A DNA stretch of 64,000 nt from assembly GCA_963576735.1 (NCBI GenBank), contig OY755196.1, positions 5,561,912-5,625,911 on the forward strand. The letters are read 5' to 3'. This DNA comes from Bedellia somnulentella (taxonomy: Eukaryota; Arthropoda; Insecta; Lepidoptera; Bedelliidae). The position numbers were made by a program, and so were the translations under genes. Below the pieces are notes generated by a model that saw only the letters and a list, made by a program, of their open reading frames with translations, was not told the DNA's origin and searched no databases. Position 1 is the first letter of the stretch. Each line of letters begins with the position of its first letter. Positions 32,399-42,023 of this stretch are shown here, piece by piece.

Positions 32399-33019
32399 AT
32401 GGGTAAATGTAAAGAGTTTTTAAAATATGGAGCTTGCAGCAAGGGGGCCACCTGTGAAGGGGACCACTCTTTAGGAAAAAGAGATATTTCTGTAGGAATA
32501 TTTAAGCAAAACGAATTGTTGATAGGAATGGTTTCAGAACTGCGAAAAGAGGTAAATGAGATACAAAAGCGAGTGTCAGTTTTGGAAGGAATGGACACTA
32601 AAGTCGTCTTAGAGAATACAAATACAATAAATGCGATCAAAGATATCAACGCATCAATAGCTAGCGTAGGGATTCCCGTCCTATCCAAGTTGTCTCACTT
32701 ACAAGAGGAAGAACCATTCTTGGATGATCAGCCGACAAGGTCATTTTACCCTTCCAGCACTAATACTTCGAGCTATGGAAAGGAGTATAGGAAGTACAAA
32801 TCCTCCAAATCTAAAAAAGAAAATTCTGATGAAAAGCTCGATGAGGGATCATCCAATATAAAGAAAAGAAATGATTGTGATTTAACTGAGGATAACAAGT
32901 CTAGCTCTTCAACGGATGAAACAGAAATGAGATTACCAGATCCCAGCAAAACTCAGTTAATATGTGACAACAGTGAGGAGACCACAGAGAGAGAAAAAGA
33001 AAACACTCCCTTTCATTAA
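32399..33019 (+). CDS. CCCH zinc-finger, coiled-coil protein (possibly mononegavirus-derived)
   Basis: 206 residues, open from an ATG 173 bases after the glycoprotein stop. The first 23 residues hold one C-X8-C-X5-C-X3-H finger (Cys4, Cys13, Cys19, His23). A heptad-rich helix follows (about residues 40-85, ELLIGMVSELRKEVNEIQKR), then a long Ser/Lys/Glu-rich disordered tail. An N-terminal CCCH finger plus an oligomerising helix is the layout of pneumovirus M2-1 and filovirus VP30 transcription factors, so a viral origin is plausible. A cellular or transposon CCCH protein cannot be excluded. It ends about 65 bases before transposon sequence resumes. Confidence 0.4.
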   Translation: MGKCKEFLKYGACSKGATCEGDHSLGKRDISVGIFKQNELLIGMVSELRKEVNEIQKRVSVLEGMDTKVVLENTNTINAIKDINASIASVGIPVLSKLSHLQEEEPFLDDQPTRSFYPSSTNTSSYGKEYRKYKSSKSKKENSDEKLDEGSSNIKKRNDCDLTEDNKSSSSTDETEMRLPDPSKTQLICDNSEETTEREKENTPFH

Positions 33020-33084
33020 CCCCGGCCTAACATTATCGGAGGAGAATCAAGAGCTTGTGGTTCTTCCTTCTGCCCCGAAGAGGA

Positions 33085-34065
33085 AAACTGTTACCCGGGT
33101 TGGATGTACGAAGTTCAAAAGAAGAACGCTTACCAGTTATTGCCTCGTTTGACGACAAAGAACAGCTTCTTGCAGTGCCGAAAATAGAACGTTCTTCTGG
33201 TAAAGATCAAGCTAAGGCTGTCTCAACAGCTCTGTTTGACTGGAATCTTCTTGATAAGATACAAATAATGTGCTGCGACACAACAGCTTCCAATACCGGA
33301 AGTTTCAATGGAGCTTGTGCTATTTTGGAGCAAACTATAGGAAGAGAATTGCTGCTTTTCGCCTGTCGTCATCATGTTTATGAATTGGTCCTAAAAGCTG
33401 TCTTTGAAACCAAGATTAAGCAAATTACTAGTAGCCCAGATATTCCGCTGCTCAAAAAGTTCAGAGAAAATTGGAAAAACATCGATTCTAGTAACATTGA
33501 ATCATCTCTTCATTTCGTAAAAGAACATGTTGCTGAGACAGAGATTCAAGCTTTGTTAATGTTTTATAAGACAGAATTGGACAAAGGTTTTATAAGAGAT
33601 GACTACCGCGAATTGGTCGAACTGTGCATAATATTTTTGGGAGGAGACACAGAGAAGAAACTAAAACTAAGGCCCCCTGGAGCTATGCATCAAGCACGCT
33701 GGATGGCGAGAGCAATCTATTCTTGGAAATTTGTTTACTTCAGTCACAATTCAGAATAACTGCAAAGGACAAAAAGGCACTACAAGACGTTTGCTTATTT
33801 ATCGTGATGTTGTATGTAAAACCGTGGCTCGAATGCACAGTGGCGACTAAAGCACCTAACCAAGAATTGTGCTTCATGAAAATGTTAAAAGAGTACGAAA
33901 AAATTGATGCAACAATTTCTAAAGCCTCTATAAGCAAGTTTCGTCATCATTTGTGGTATTCAAGTGAAGAGATAATCGTTCTATCGCTGTTTGATGATGA
34001 AGTTGATGACCAAACTAAGAAGAAAATGATTGCCAACTTCAACAGGGGCAGGATCTCAGATTTTA
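33085..34065 (+). pseudogene. Transposase-like protein of the 29.8-34 kb element, C-terminal part
   Basis: GKLLPGLDVRSSKEERLPVI, QIMCCDTTASNTGSFNGACA, LFACRHHVYELVLKAVF, SPDIPLLKKFRENW and RPPGAMHQARWMARAIYS are consecutive conserved blocks of a family common in hydra and aphid repeats, with an RNase H-like look and probable catalytic acids in CCDTTAS. A frameshift near 33735 shifts to ITAKDKKALQDVCLFIVM, LKEYEKIDATIS and VLSLFDDEVDD. The match ends near 34060 at an antisense gypsy fragment. Confidence 0.6.
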
Positions 34066-34074
34066 GCAAACGCT

Positions 34075-34795
34075 ATGACCCGTCAGAGGAAGAATTGTTA
34101 CATCATTTAAACGGCGATAATCAATTACAATCCTCCATTTTTTCTTGCCGGAGGCGTCTAGCTTTTTCGGAACCACCCAAACTGGTGCGCTCCAGGGGGA
34201 ACAAGAAGGTTGGATAATTTTCTGACTTAACATTTTCTTAATTTGAGAGTCAACTTCATCTTTATGACATTCAGGGAAACGATAGGATTTGACATGAATA
34301 GGGGCAGAATTGCCTGTGTTAATAGAGTGTTGAATTGCATTAGTGTAGGAAAGAGATTCACCTTCAAGGTGGAAGATATCTGTATAATTAGAAAGCAAGT
34401 CCATTAACGAACTTCTTTCTTGTGAATTAAGATGTAAACATCGAATTTGATCAAGCACTCTTTTATATCTATCACTTGGAAAAGATTGAATATTATGTAA
34501 GTTGCTAGAATTTAGAGAATTGGACATAGAAATGTCAAAAGGAATAACTTTCACACAAAAGTCATTAACAGAAACTTCAGATTCAGTGGTATTTAAAACG
34601 GAGACGTTCACCCTATTATTGGGTTTAATAGAGACAATACAATTAGCTATATGTACACCTTCAGAGATTGATTGATCAAGGACTAGGGCTTCTCTAATAT
34701 CGAAGAACTGATCTAGTCTTTCTGAGTCGATTGGACATTCTATTATTGTCTCGGAACGCGGAGGTAAAACATAATTAAATTTGCCGTTATCAGTT
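34075..34795 (-). pseudogene. Errantivirus-type gypsy protease-RT linker and RT start
   Basis: From 34795 downward on the minus strand the frame reads YVLPPRSETIIECPI, IANCIVSIKPNNRVNVSVLN, LHLNSQERSSLMDLL and YRFPECHKDEVDSQIKKML. It then gives SPWSAPVWVVPKKLDASGKK, WRIVIDYRRLN, the first reverse transcriptase motifs of a gypsy element. It ends where the transposase fragment begins. The other end directly touches a glycoprotein ORF of opposite orientation. The element's LTR lies beyond that ORF in the matching (minus) orientation. Confidence 0.85.
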
Positions 34796-34796
34796 C

Positions 34797-35528
34797 AAGA
34801 TGATTTCTGTAGTCTCATTAACCTTATTCTTTGCTCTTGCTAATGCAAGTCAGAAACATAACCTAGTTCTCCCTAGATATTTCCCTGAGAGATTAGAACC
34901 GTTGAAATATCATGATCTTTTCTGTAATCTTGGCAGGCCAAGCGATAAACCTGACTTGCAAACATGCATCGTTTCCAAATCTTTGGCTCCCACTTTAACT
35001 CAGCACAAGGTAGACGGGTATCTATGCACTAAGCAGACCTGGGTCGCCGAGTGTGAGTGGGGATTATTCTCAAGTACAAATAAACAATCAGTCAGTGCAG
35101 TAGGACCGTCCAAAGATGAATGCAGGGACGCACTGAGGAAATATAAACTTGGTAAGCTTAACACCCCACATTATCCTCCTGCCCCCTGCTCTATGTTTTC
35201 AGGAGCCATAGGCAAAGCCACATTCATGACAATTACTCCCCGAACAGCTGATATAGATAAATTCAACATGCGATTACATGTACAGCCAATTTTTGTCAAA
35301 CATACTACGATGGAATTGTGTGGATCCCGGGAGATAATAAGATAGAGGGATGCCACAGTTTGGAACAGATGCCCTTAACCATATGCTCGTCTAGCAATAA
35401 AACTGCTCCAAACAACATCTGGGTATCTAGTTCATATGTCCCGCCCACCAGGATGAGCCAAGTTTGCAAGGGCTTTAACTACTGTGGGAAAGAATTCTAC
35501 CTTACAAACAAAGGACATATGTTTCAAT
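34797..35528 (+). pseudogene. Rhabdovirus-like glycoprotein, N-terminal part (endogenous viral element)
   Basis: ATG at 34800 starts a signal peptide (MISVVSLTLFFALANA). Cys-rich segments follow, including LFCNLGRPSD, YLCTKQTWVAECEWGLF and SKDECRDALRKYK, with the spacing of a rhabdovirus G ectodomain. A frameshift at about 35320 moves to a second open frame (GCHSLEQMPLTIC ... VCKGFNYCG), which runs into the primer-binding site of an antisense LTR element. Only about half of a glycoprotein is present, without fusion-domain completion or membrane anchor. It is a relic flanked on both sides by minus-strand errantivirus sequence. Confidence 0.6.
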
Positions 35529-35546
35529 ATCCCACTTCTGACACCA
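35529..35546 (-). other. Retroelement primer-binding site (tRNA-Leu)
   Basis: The plus strand reads CCCACTTCTGACACCA, the 3' end of eukaryotic tRNA-Leu including CCA. On the minus strand this is TGGTGTCAGAAGTGGG, four bases after the LTR end. This is the expected position of a minus-strand primer-binding site and fixes the LTR as the 5' one of a minus-oriented element. Confidence 0.75.
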
Positions 35547-35550
35547 AATT

Positions 35551-35772
35551 TGTTAGGATGGCGCTCCGTAGGTCCTTTTTAAAAAAAAATACAAAGTACT
35601 GCTGAAAGATTTAATGAACACAAAGAGAACAATACAAAATTAAGATAAAATTTACAAGTGAACTGTATGACGGTTGATGGCTGACTGACTGAAAGATGGT
35701 GGAGACAATGCTTTTATTAACTATATGAAATACTAGGTCAGCATTAGTTTAGTACTGGGGATATTCATAACA
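35551..35772 (-). repeat. Errantivirus-type LTR (copy 1, minus orientation)
   Basis: 222 bp bounded by TGTTA...TAACA inverted ends. It is roughly 90 percent identical by eye to the plus-oriented LTR at 61577-61793. It contains an AT-rich U3/R and the words CATCTTTCAGTCAGTCAGCC. The base after it begins GTAC, as does the base after copy 2, which suggests a GTAC target. Directly beyond it the tandem array starts. Confidence 0.85.
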
Positions 35773-35779
35773 GTACGTT

Positions 35780-38700
35780 ATGGATATGTGGTTGAAAAGA
35801 AACGCTGAAGGATCATCAAAAGAGGAAATAAATACTTCTGAAGGTTCATCAAAAAAAGTAAGTTATTATTTTTGATATTTTTATTACATTACTACCGCTC
35901 AATATTCGTACCTATACTACAAGAATCACGAAATTTACATTAAAAATCAGAAATTACAAATAATAAAACCGAACCTAACCAAGCACTGAGTAATACCTAC
36001 GCGGGCCGCGCTAATGTCATTGACCTCCGAAGCGCTTTACAAATTTTTCGCGCCCATGTTACATCAAACTATGCGATTTTTTTATTAGCTTAATTTTTTG
36101 AGGTGTATTATAACAATTATTATTTTAAATACTCGGTGGATCATACGAATTATTAGCCTAGTTACTAGGTCGTAGTAAATGCCATCTTTAGGAAATTAAT
36201 TCTCATTAAATTGGATAATTTCTACTTTTGTCAATACACGAATTATGTTCCTGATATTTTTATTTTATTTTTTGCAGATTCTTGATAAATGTGCTTCAAA
36301 GAAATCAAAAACTTATCACTTTCACCCAGAATGGGAATTGGACTACTTCTTTACTATGGTGAAAGAAAACTGTTGCTGCTTAATATGCAATACATCCCTA
36401 GCAATACCCAAAAAAAGGAAATTTAGAGCGACATTTTAATACAATGCATAGTAAATATCAGACTGACTTTCCATCTGACAGTGAAATAAGAAAGAGCAAA
36501 TTGCAAGCATTGAAAACGCAAATTAAAGTTCAAGAAAACATATTTTCTGGGCCTATTGAGCAAAGTAAAGCTGCAACTGAATCTTTTTTCCGAGTAAGCT
36601 ACCTAATTGCACAGAAGTGCAAACCTTTTTCCGATGGGGAATACATCAAGGAAATCTTCGAAGAAGTGTCAGATTCGCTGTTCGTGAATTTCAAAACTAA
36701 AATCGAAATTAAAAAAGCTGTTCATGGTTTACAGTTGTCTCGAAACACTGTGATGCGCCGTATAGAAACATTAAGTAAAAACTTAAACGAACAACTACAA
36801 AAAGATGTCATCCTCTGCGTTGCTTTATCACTTCAATTTGACGAGTCAACAGATATCAGCGATACTTCACAATTACTTGTCTTTATTCGGATGGTTTTCG
36901 AGGATTTCTCGACCAAAGAAGAACCGTTAAGTATGATTTTATTAAAAGGAAAAACTCGTGGCTTTGATATATTCACGGAATTCAAAGCATATATTTGCGA
37001 GATTAAGCTACCCTTGTATAAACTTGTATCAATGACAACTGATGGTCCTGCAATGACAGGTATTCATAATGGTTTTAATAGTCTTTGTCACAAAGACGAA
37101 GATTTTCCAGACTTCATTAGCTACCACTGCATAATTCATCAGCAAGTACTGGCTAGTAAGAGGTTAAACACGAAATATGTGATGGATATTTCTTTCAAAA
37201 TTGTAAATTCCATAAAGGGAAAAGCACTCCAAAGGCGGCTCTTTAAACAGCAATTAGATGAGAATGAATCGGAATTGGTATTGCACACGGACGTAAGGTG
37301 GTTGAGACGATGCAATTTTTTGCAAGTATTTCGAGATTTATTGGACGAAATAATAAAACTTCTTGAAGAAAGGGGTGATGATTATCAGCAATTGCGTGAT
37401 TTAGACTGGCAATGTGCTTTAGCTTTCTTGGCAGATTTTACCGGAAAACTGAGTACATTAAATCTGAATCTACAAGGTAAGAATAAAACAATAACAGAAA
37501 TGATGAGTTCTATTGCAGCATTTCAAAGTCAAACAGCGTCTATGATAGTTGACATAGAGAATAAAAAATTTGAACAATTTATAAACATCAAGGATCACAT
37601 GGAAAAATATCCTACCTACAATTTCATTTCTGAGAAGTACACGACAGAAATTAGGACAGTGATAGCAGACTTCGAAATTCGCTTTAGTGATTTCAAAAAA
37701 GTTGAGAAATTAGTTCAATTCATCAAGTTTTCCGTTTAATTATTCCATTAATCATAGTGATATCTATGAATTGGCTACAAAATTCGCAGATATATTTCAA
37801 GTGGAGAACATGATGTTACAAAACGAAATTATTACTCTGCGCTGCGACATATTTCTAAAGCAAGGTCATCCTCAGGTCAAGATTTCTGGGCATTGGTTTC
37901 CAATGAAAAATATCCAAATTTAAAGAAATGTGTTGAACAACTTCATTCGTGTTTTGGTTCAACATATTTATGTGAGTCAGCATTTTCATACTTAAGGCGC
38001 CGTTGGTGTAGCGAAAAATATCATCTCAGGGGGTGCTGCCCCCGCGGGCGCGGGGAAGCGCTTGCGCGCCGATCGGGCGGCCGCCGTTTCCCCGACGCGA
38101 CGCAGTGCGCGCGTTTTAAAAACATACAGTAGGGTAAGCAATACAGTTTTTGTCAACTCGACAGTTTTAGCCATTCACAAATATTTTCTATGGTATGGGT
38201 TCGGACATTTGTTTATGACTATTTACATTTTTTTTCTAAAATATTTGCGAGTGGCCATAACAGTCAGGGTGACGAAAACTGTATCGCTTACTCAAGGTTA
38301 TAAAATTCAAAAATTGTTTCTACCATAGCCGTTTACAATATTAAATGTAATGATAGGATAGATTTGTCTACCCCTGTCAGTTTATACAAAATTATTACAG
38401 TGTTAGTTTCATAATTTTTGCCGTGTCGTGTCGGCTTAGAATAACACTACCCCATTTCTACCCGTGATCGTAAGAGGCGACTTAGGGTTAAGGGGATTTT
38501 TAAGTGATTTTTGGGCGATGTGGTTGGAGAACCGTCAACGAAATCTTTTATTATTACAATCTTTTCCCAAATCAACTTCCAAAAGTGGCTGAGGAATTTC
38601 TCATTCCAAAGGTCTGGCTATCCCGTTAAGGGATTTATAGCCGTGAGTATATGTATGTAATTGTCAGTTTACATCTGTAACTAGGTATTTAATAATATTC

Positions 38701-39408
38701 ATTGAAATTAGAAGTTACTTTAACGATTTTGTTCTTTTTCCCACTCCTAATAAATTAAACAACAATAATAACATAAAATATAAAAATGAGTGAAATCTAT
38801 AAATTGAATGGATTCTTTTATATTTGCTAATGCTAACCGTACGCTCAGTCAATCGCACGCCTACATTGACGCGCATCGTGTACAGATAGGTCACTCGCAC
38901 ACTAACGGCGCCGCACGCGCGTAAATTGTTAGATCTGTAACTCAAGGCGCGCGCGACACGGGTCCAACCCCTAAGACAGCTCGCCGAGCTCTGATCGAGC
39001 GGCGGGCGACGCTCGGGCACGAGTAGGACCGTGATTATCGATGTTTTTAAAATATTTGTTTTATTGAATTTATTAAAAAAGAAAAATAATCGCCAATTAT
39101 TATTAGAAATACAAATGTTCAAATTATGATGTAAGTTATATGAAAGTAGGCAAAATAAATAAAATGTAAAACCATTTTAAAGAGTGTAATTAGAGGTATG
39201 TTGGCGATTTTTTTCTATCGAGCGAAAATTTGTTAATTATGTTTCGAATCGCCAATTTCACTGCAGAAAAGCCTCAAGATTTCGATGTATTTTTTTCAAA
39301 ACCATATTATTATAAACATACGCATAATAAAGTTTCAAAAACCCTGTTCGCTGGACTAACGGCACCTTAAAGCAAACAAAAAATAAACACCGTACTCGTT
39401 TAACAGAC
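35780..39408 (+). pseudogene. hAT transposase pseudogene, unit 1
   Basis: Exon 1 (35780-35857, 26 codons) ends at GTAAGT. Exon 2 starts after TTTGCAG at 36278. A BED-type zinc finger (FHPEWELDYFF, CCLIC, then ...HF...MH in another frame) is disrupted by one extra A in an A-run near 36411-36417. The DDE region (36444-37739) has LQFDESTDISDTSQ, TTDGPAMTG, YHCIIHQQ and TDVRWL, the hallmarks of the ZBED5/GTF2IRD2-like hAT group. Further breaks near 37737 and 37880 precede the dimerisation block CFGSTYLCESAFSYL. That block is split by a TTAA-type insertion and ends with KHRTRLTD at 39408. The A insertion is shared by all three units, so the gene was dead before the duplications. Confidence 0.9.
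37996..39366. mobile_element. Non-autonomous TTAA-specific (piggyBac-like) element
   Basis: 1371 bp absent from units 2 and 3, flanked by TTAA at 37992-37995 and 39367-39370 where the empty sites have one TTAA. The ends are imperfect inverted repeats: GGCGCCGTTGGTGTAGCGAA against GGTGCCGTTAGTCCAGCGAA on the other strand. The left 120 bases are GC-rich. At 38132-38294 there is a smaller inverted repeat (GTAAGCAATACAG... arms about 54 bp), possibly a nested MITE. No transposase is encoded. A stretch near 38440-38520 (CCATTTCTACCCGTGATCGT) resembles a dispersed lepidopteran repeat. Confidence 0.85.
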
Positions 39409-40004
39409 TATTACAAATTTCCAGAGTTAGCTGAGTCCAATTATTCTATGAGGACTCCTATAGATCTGTCAGGATTCAAGATTTGTGGGGTTAAGGGAAT
39501 AGATGCCAGACCGTTATGCAAACAAATTAAATCTGTAACTGATTTTGTTACAATCTCTTTATTCAACAACAGGAAACCAATCATGAGTTACTTTGATGAC
39601 CCAAAGGATCGAATTCTCACGATCGAACTTCAGTAAGTAATTATGTGTGTAATGACCAGTCTTGCTATGAAACAGCAGTGAATTCTCAATGTGATGGGGA
39701 CAGGGTGTACTGGCCAGTATATCTTTGCTGTTCCCACATGTTCTTTATATTACCTTGCGGGTATATTACGTAGTAGCTCAAATACGTTGAGATTTTATTG
39801 AAGAGTTTCCCTTACCCCAAATACCGGGAAAGGGAAACAATAGGACCAGCCTAAACTTTTTACCAATTTTCAGTTACATGCATTATAGCTAGTTTAGAAA
39901 CTCGTTCGACTCTAGAAAGCAGTTAAAGAAGCATACTTTGTGTCCGTCAAGATGAATACACGACATTAAATAAAGTGGTTAGAGCTCGATATAAAATATA
40001 AAAA
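39409..40004 (+). other. Unassigned ORF tail and spacer, unit 1
   Basis: The frame of the hAT C-terminus stays open to 39636 (PIDLSGFKICGVKG, DARPLCKQIKSVTDFVTISL, SYFDDPKDRILTIEL) but no longer resembles hAT. After TTCAGTAAG the next frame gives a Cys-rich run (SQCDGDRVYWPVYLCC). It may belong to a viral or retroelement protein; I could not recognise it. The remainder to 40004 is non-coding and leads into the integrase. Confidence 0.35.
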
Positions 40005-40916
40005 ATGGAGTATGTTTCCCTTACCCCACCTGACCTTAAACCACTTCGTTCTTGCAACAAAGCTCCAATGGTGATTACTTCTACTTTAACCAAGCCATTT
40101 GAAAGGCTTGCCTTAGATATAGTTGGTACCCTACCCGAAGCGGGTCTTCAAAAGTTTAAATTTATTCTCACTTTGCAGGATGATCTTACCAAATTCTCTT
40201 GTGTTTACCCAATGATCACCTCTACCACTGACGAAGTAGCAAGAAACCTCATTCATTTCATATCCCTATTTGGATTTCCTAAATTGATCTTGACAGATCA
40301 AGGTACTTGTTTCACTTCCGAGCTGTTCAAACAGCTAACCCAAATTCTTAAGATTAAAAGTCTTTACTCGACTCCATATCATCCGCAAACCAATGGTGCC
40401 CTTAAACGTAGCCATGCGACTCTTAAGGAATATTTAAACTCTTTTGTAAATGAAAATCAAAACGATTGGCATTGTTATTTAGTCACAGCTATTCTTTCAT
40501 ACAATCCTACTCCGCACTGTACCACTCAGTTTACCCCATTCGAATTGTTATATGGTTATAAACACACCATTCCTAGTTCTTTATACAGTAGTGATGACAA
40601 CATTACTTATCAAGAATATATTCGCGCATTACAATATAGAATGAAGTTTAGTCGCGATAAAGCCATTCAAAATATATTTAAAAGTAAATATGATTCTAAA
40701 CGTTATTTTGATAAATAGAGTCGTGAAGTTTCTTATAAAACAGGCGACATGGTATATTTAAAACACCATCACCGCTTAAGAAAAGCGTTGTCTCCCGTAT
40801 GGAAAGGTCCATATAAAATAGTTAAAGTTCACGGGAAGAATAATGTTAGTTTATGTATTAATAGCAAATATGTTAAGTACCATGTTAATGAAATCAAACC
40901 GGCAAGTAGTAATTAG
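40005..40916 (+). pseudogene. gypsy/errantivirus integrase, unit 1
   Basis: The core begins near the start (FERLALDIVGTLPEAG, first aspartate). It continues with FPKLILTDQGTCFTSELF (second aspartate), then PYHPQTNGALKRSHATLKEY. The position 35 residues after the second aspartate is Lys instead of the catalytic Glu. An in-frame TAG at 40716-40718 precedes a C-terminal module (VSYKTGDMVYLKHHH, SPVWKGPYKIVKVHG) ending at 40914-40916. The N-terminal zinc-binding domain is missing. About 45 bases later TTGTATTTTCAG (40961-40972) sits where errantiviruses place the env splice acceptor. Confidence 0.9.
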
Positions 40917-41024
40917 TTTCATAATGTTATATTTTAAGTTTACCGATATTTAGTTAGTTATTGTATTTTCAGATTACTGTCATTCCCGTCTATGGTTTTC
41001 TCCGATAGATACTATAAGTCATAG

Positions 41025-41805
41025 CCCAGGAAATACTTCGATGAAACATCGAACATATATTTTTATAACGATTACGTGAAAATAATAACACATAAGGCTA
41101 TGGCATTGTATATCCTCAGCATATACAGGTTGATCAAGATTAGTAATGAAGAGTATGCTGAGATTCTCGAGACTCGCATAAGTAACCAAGTGATTGCCGA
41201 GGGAGGACGAGGGATGTCCTTTCATGGAATTCGAAACATTTATGCGAGTTGGGTAAGTGATAAACAATATTTGAAGCTGGGAGCGGCTTATGATATGTTT
41301 CTGTACAAGTACAAAGAGCATCCAGATTCAATCCTAAGGATGGGACACTAGGAAGCAGGTTTAAGGATTGTGCGGGACTTTTATCTTTTGGTTATGCACT
41401 CTTAATCTTAAACATCTCCGCTGGAGAACTAATGGATTGGATCTCCATTCAGGTTATGGGAAACGAAATACTTAGGATGTCCAAAGATAAACAAGAATCA
41501 GGTCAGACTGATTCTTACTTCCCCTATCAGGCGGATATGGGACTCATTACCAGGAGTGCATATTCTTCCAATTCCAACCCATACCTATTTTGATAGGCCA
41601 TAAAAGATCTCAAAACGAAAGATTCATATTTGAAGGAAATTATGACGATGTCGGCTTAAACGCCGCTTTAGTAACCTGGGTATTCGCCCGTGGAGGGAAG
41701 TTGACACCTCAGTTCGATCAAGATGGGAAAGACAAGACCTCCCACGTCGAGTCGATAGATGATAGTGATGATGAAGCTGATCGATTAACCTTATTAGACG
41801 AATGA
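41025..41805 (+). pseudogene. Rhabdovirus-like nucleoprotein fragment, unit 1 (endogenous viral element)
   Basis: An open frame from just after a TAG (41022) carries GGRGMSFHGIRNIYASWVSD and LGAAYDMFLYKYKEH. After a one-base deletion near 41345 it continues with SRFKDCAGLLSFGYALL, GELMDWIS and TDSYFPYQADMGL. After another break near 41592 comes RSQNERFIFEGNYDDVGLNA, LVTWVFARGGKLTPQF, ending at TGA 41803. This is the order of the central and C-terminal lobes of a rhabdovirus N protein, which coats genomic RNA. The N-terminal third is absent. It lies in sense after an integrase and splice acceptor, where env should begin. It is non-functional. Confidence 0.8.
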
Positions 41806-41993
41806 TGGACAAACACTTTAGGACGCGCACCACACACATGGTTCGCCTTGTTGAAATTAAACGGTTACAAACTGCCACGAGTAGCGAAATTAGCCGTACA
41901 AAGACAACGAGAGCGGATTCAAGACGCCAGAGAAGGAACAGGGGGTGAGTACTGCAAAAATCGATTGATTTTCTAATTAAGAATCAACAAAAG

Positions 41994-42011
41994 TATAAGA
42001 AAAAAACTCAG
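41994..42011 (+). promoter_or_regulatory. Rhabdovirus-type gene junction relic, unit 1
   Basis: TATAAGAAAAAAACTCAG between the N and P relics has the layout of a mononegavirus gene end (U7 tract, here A7 in message sense), a CT intergenic pair and a gene start. Standard rhabdovirus junctions have the form TATG(A)7CT followed by AACA or a similar start. Finding it between the two genes supports a genome-derived or read-through template. It has no role in the host DNA. Confidence 0.6.
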
Positions 42012-42023
42012 ATTAAGTGAAAG

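Larger units (their letters stand above)
29775..34065 (+). mobile_element. DNA transposon of a hydra/aphid-type family, interrupted
   Basis: The left end appears to be GGGTGTCCCTTAAATTTC at about 29776, directly at the copia breakpoint. The N-terminal coding part (30024-30990) and C-terminal part (about 33085-34060) belong to one transposase family. Between them lies a roughly 2.1 kb block of inverted repeat, gypsy fragment and virus-derived ORFs. The right end is lost at an antisense gypsy fragment. It may be a Sola-type element, but I am not certain of the name. Confidence 0.5.

Noticed and set aside
38062..39122. ORFs of 88 and 135 codons inside the TTAA-flanked insertion
   Set aside because: Composition and lack of motifs indicate chance frames; the element is non-autonomous.
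41019..41878. Antisense ORFs of 100, 63 and 84 codons over the N relic, repeated in all units
   Set aside because: They are shadows of the N reading frame; repetition only reflects the tandem array and no domain is seen.
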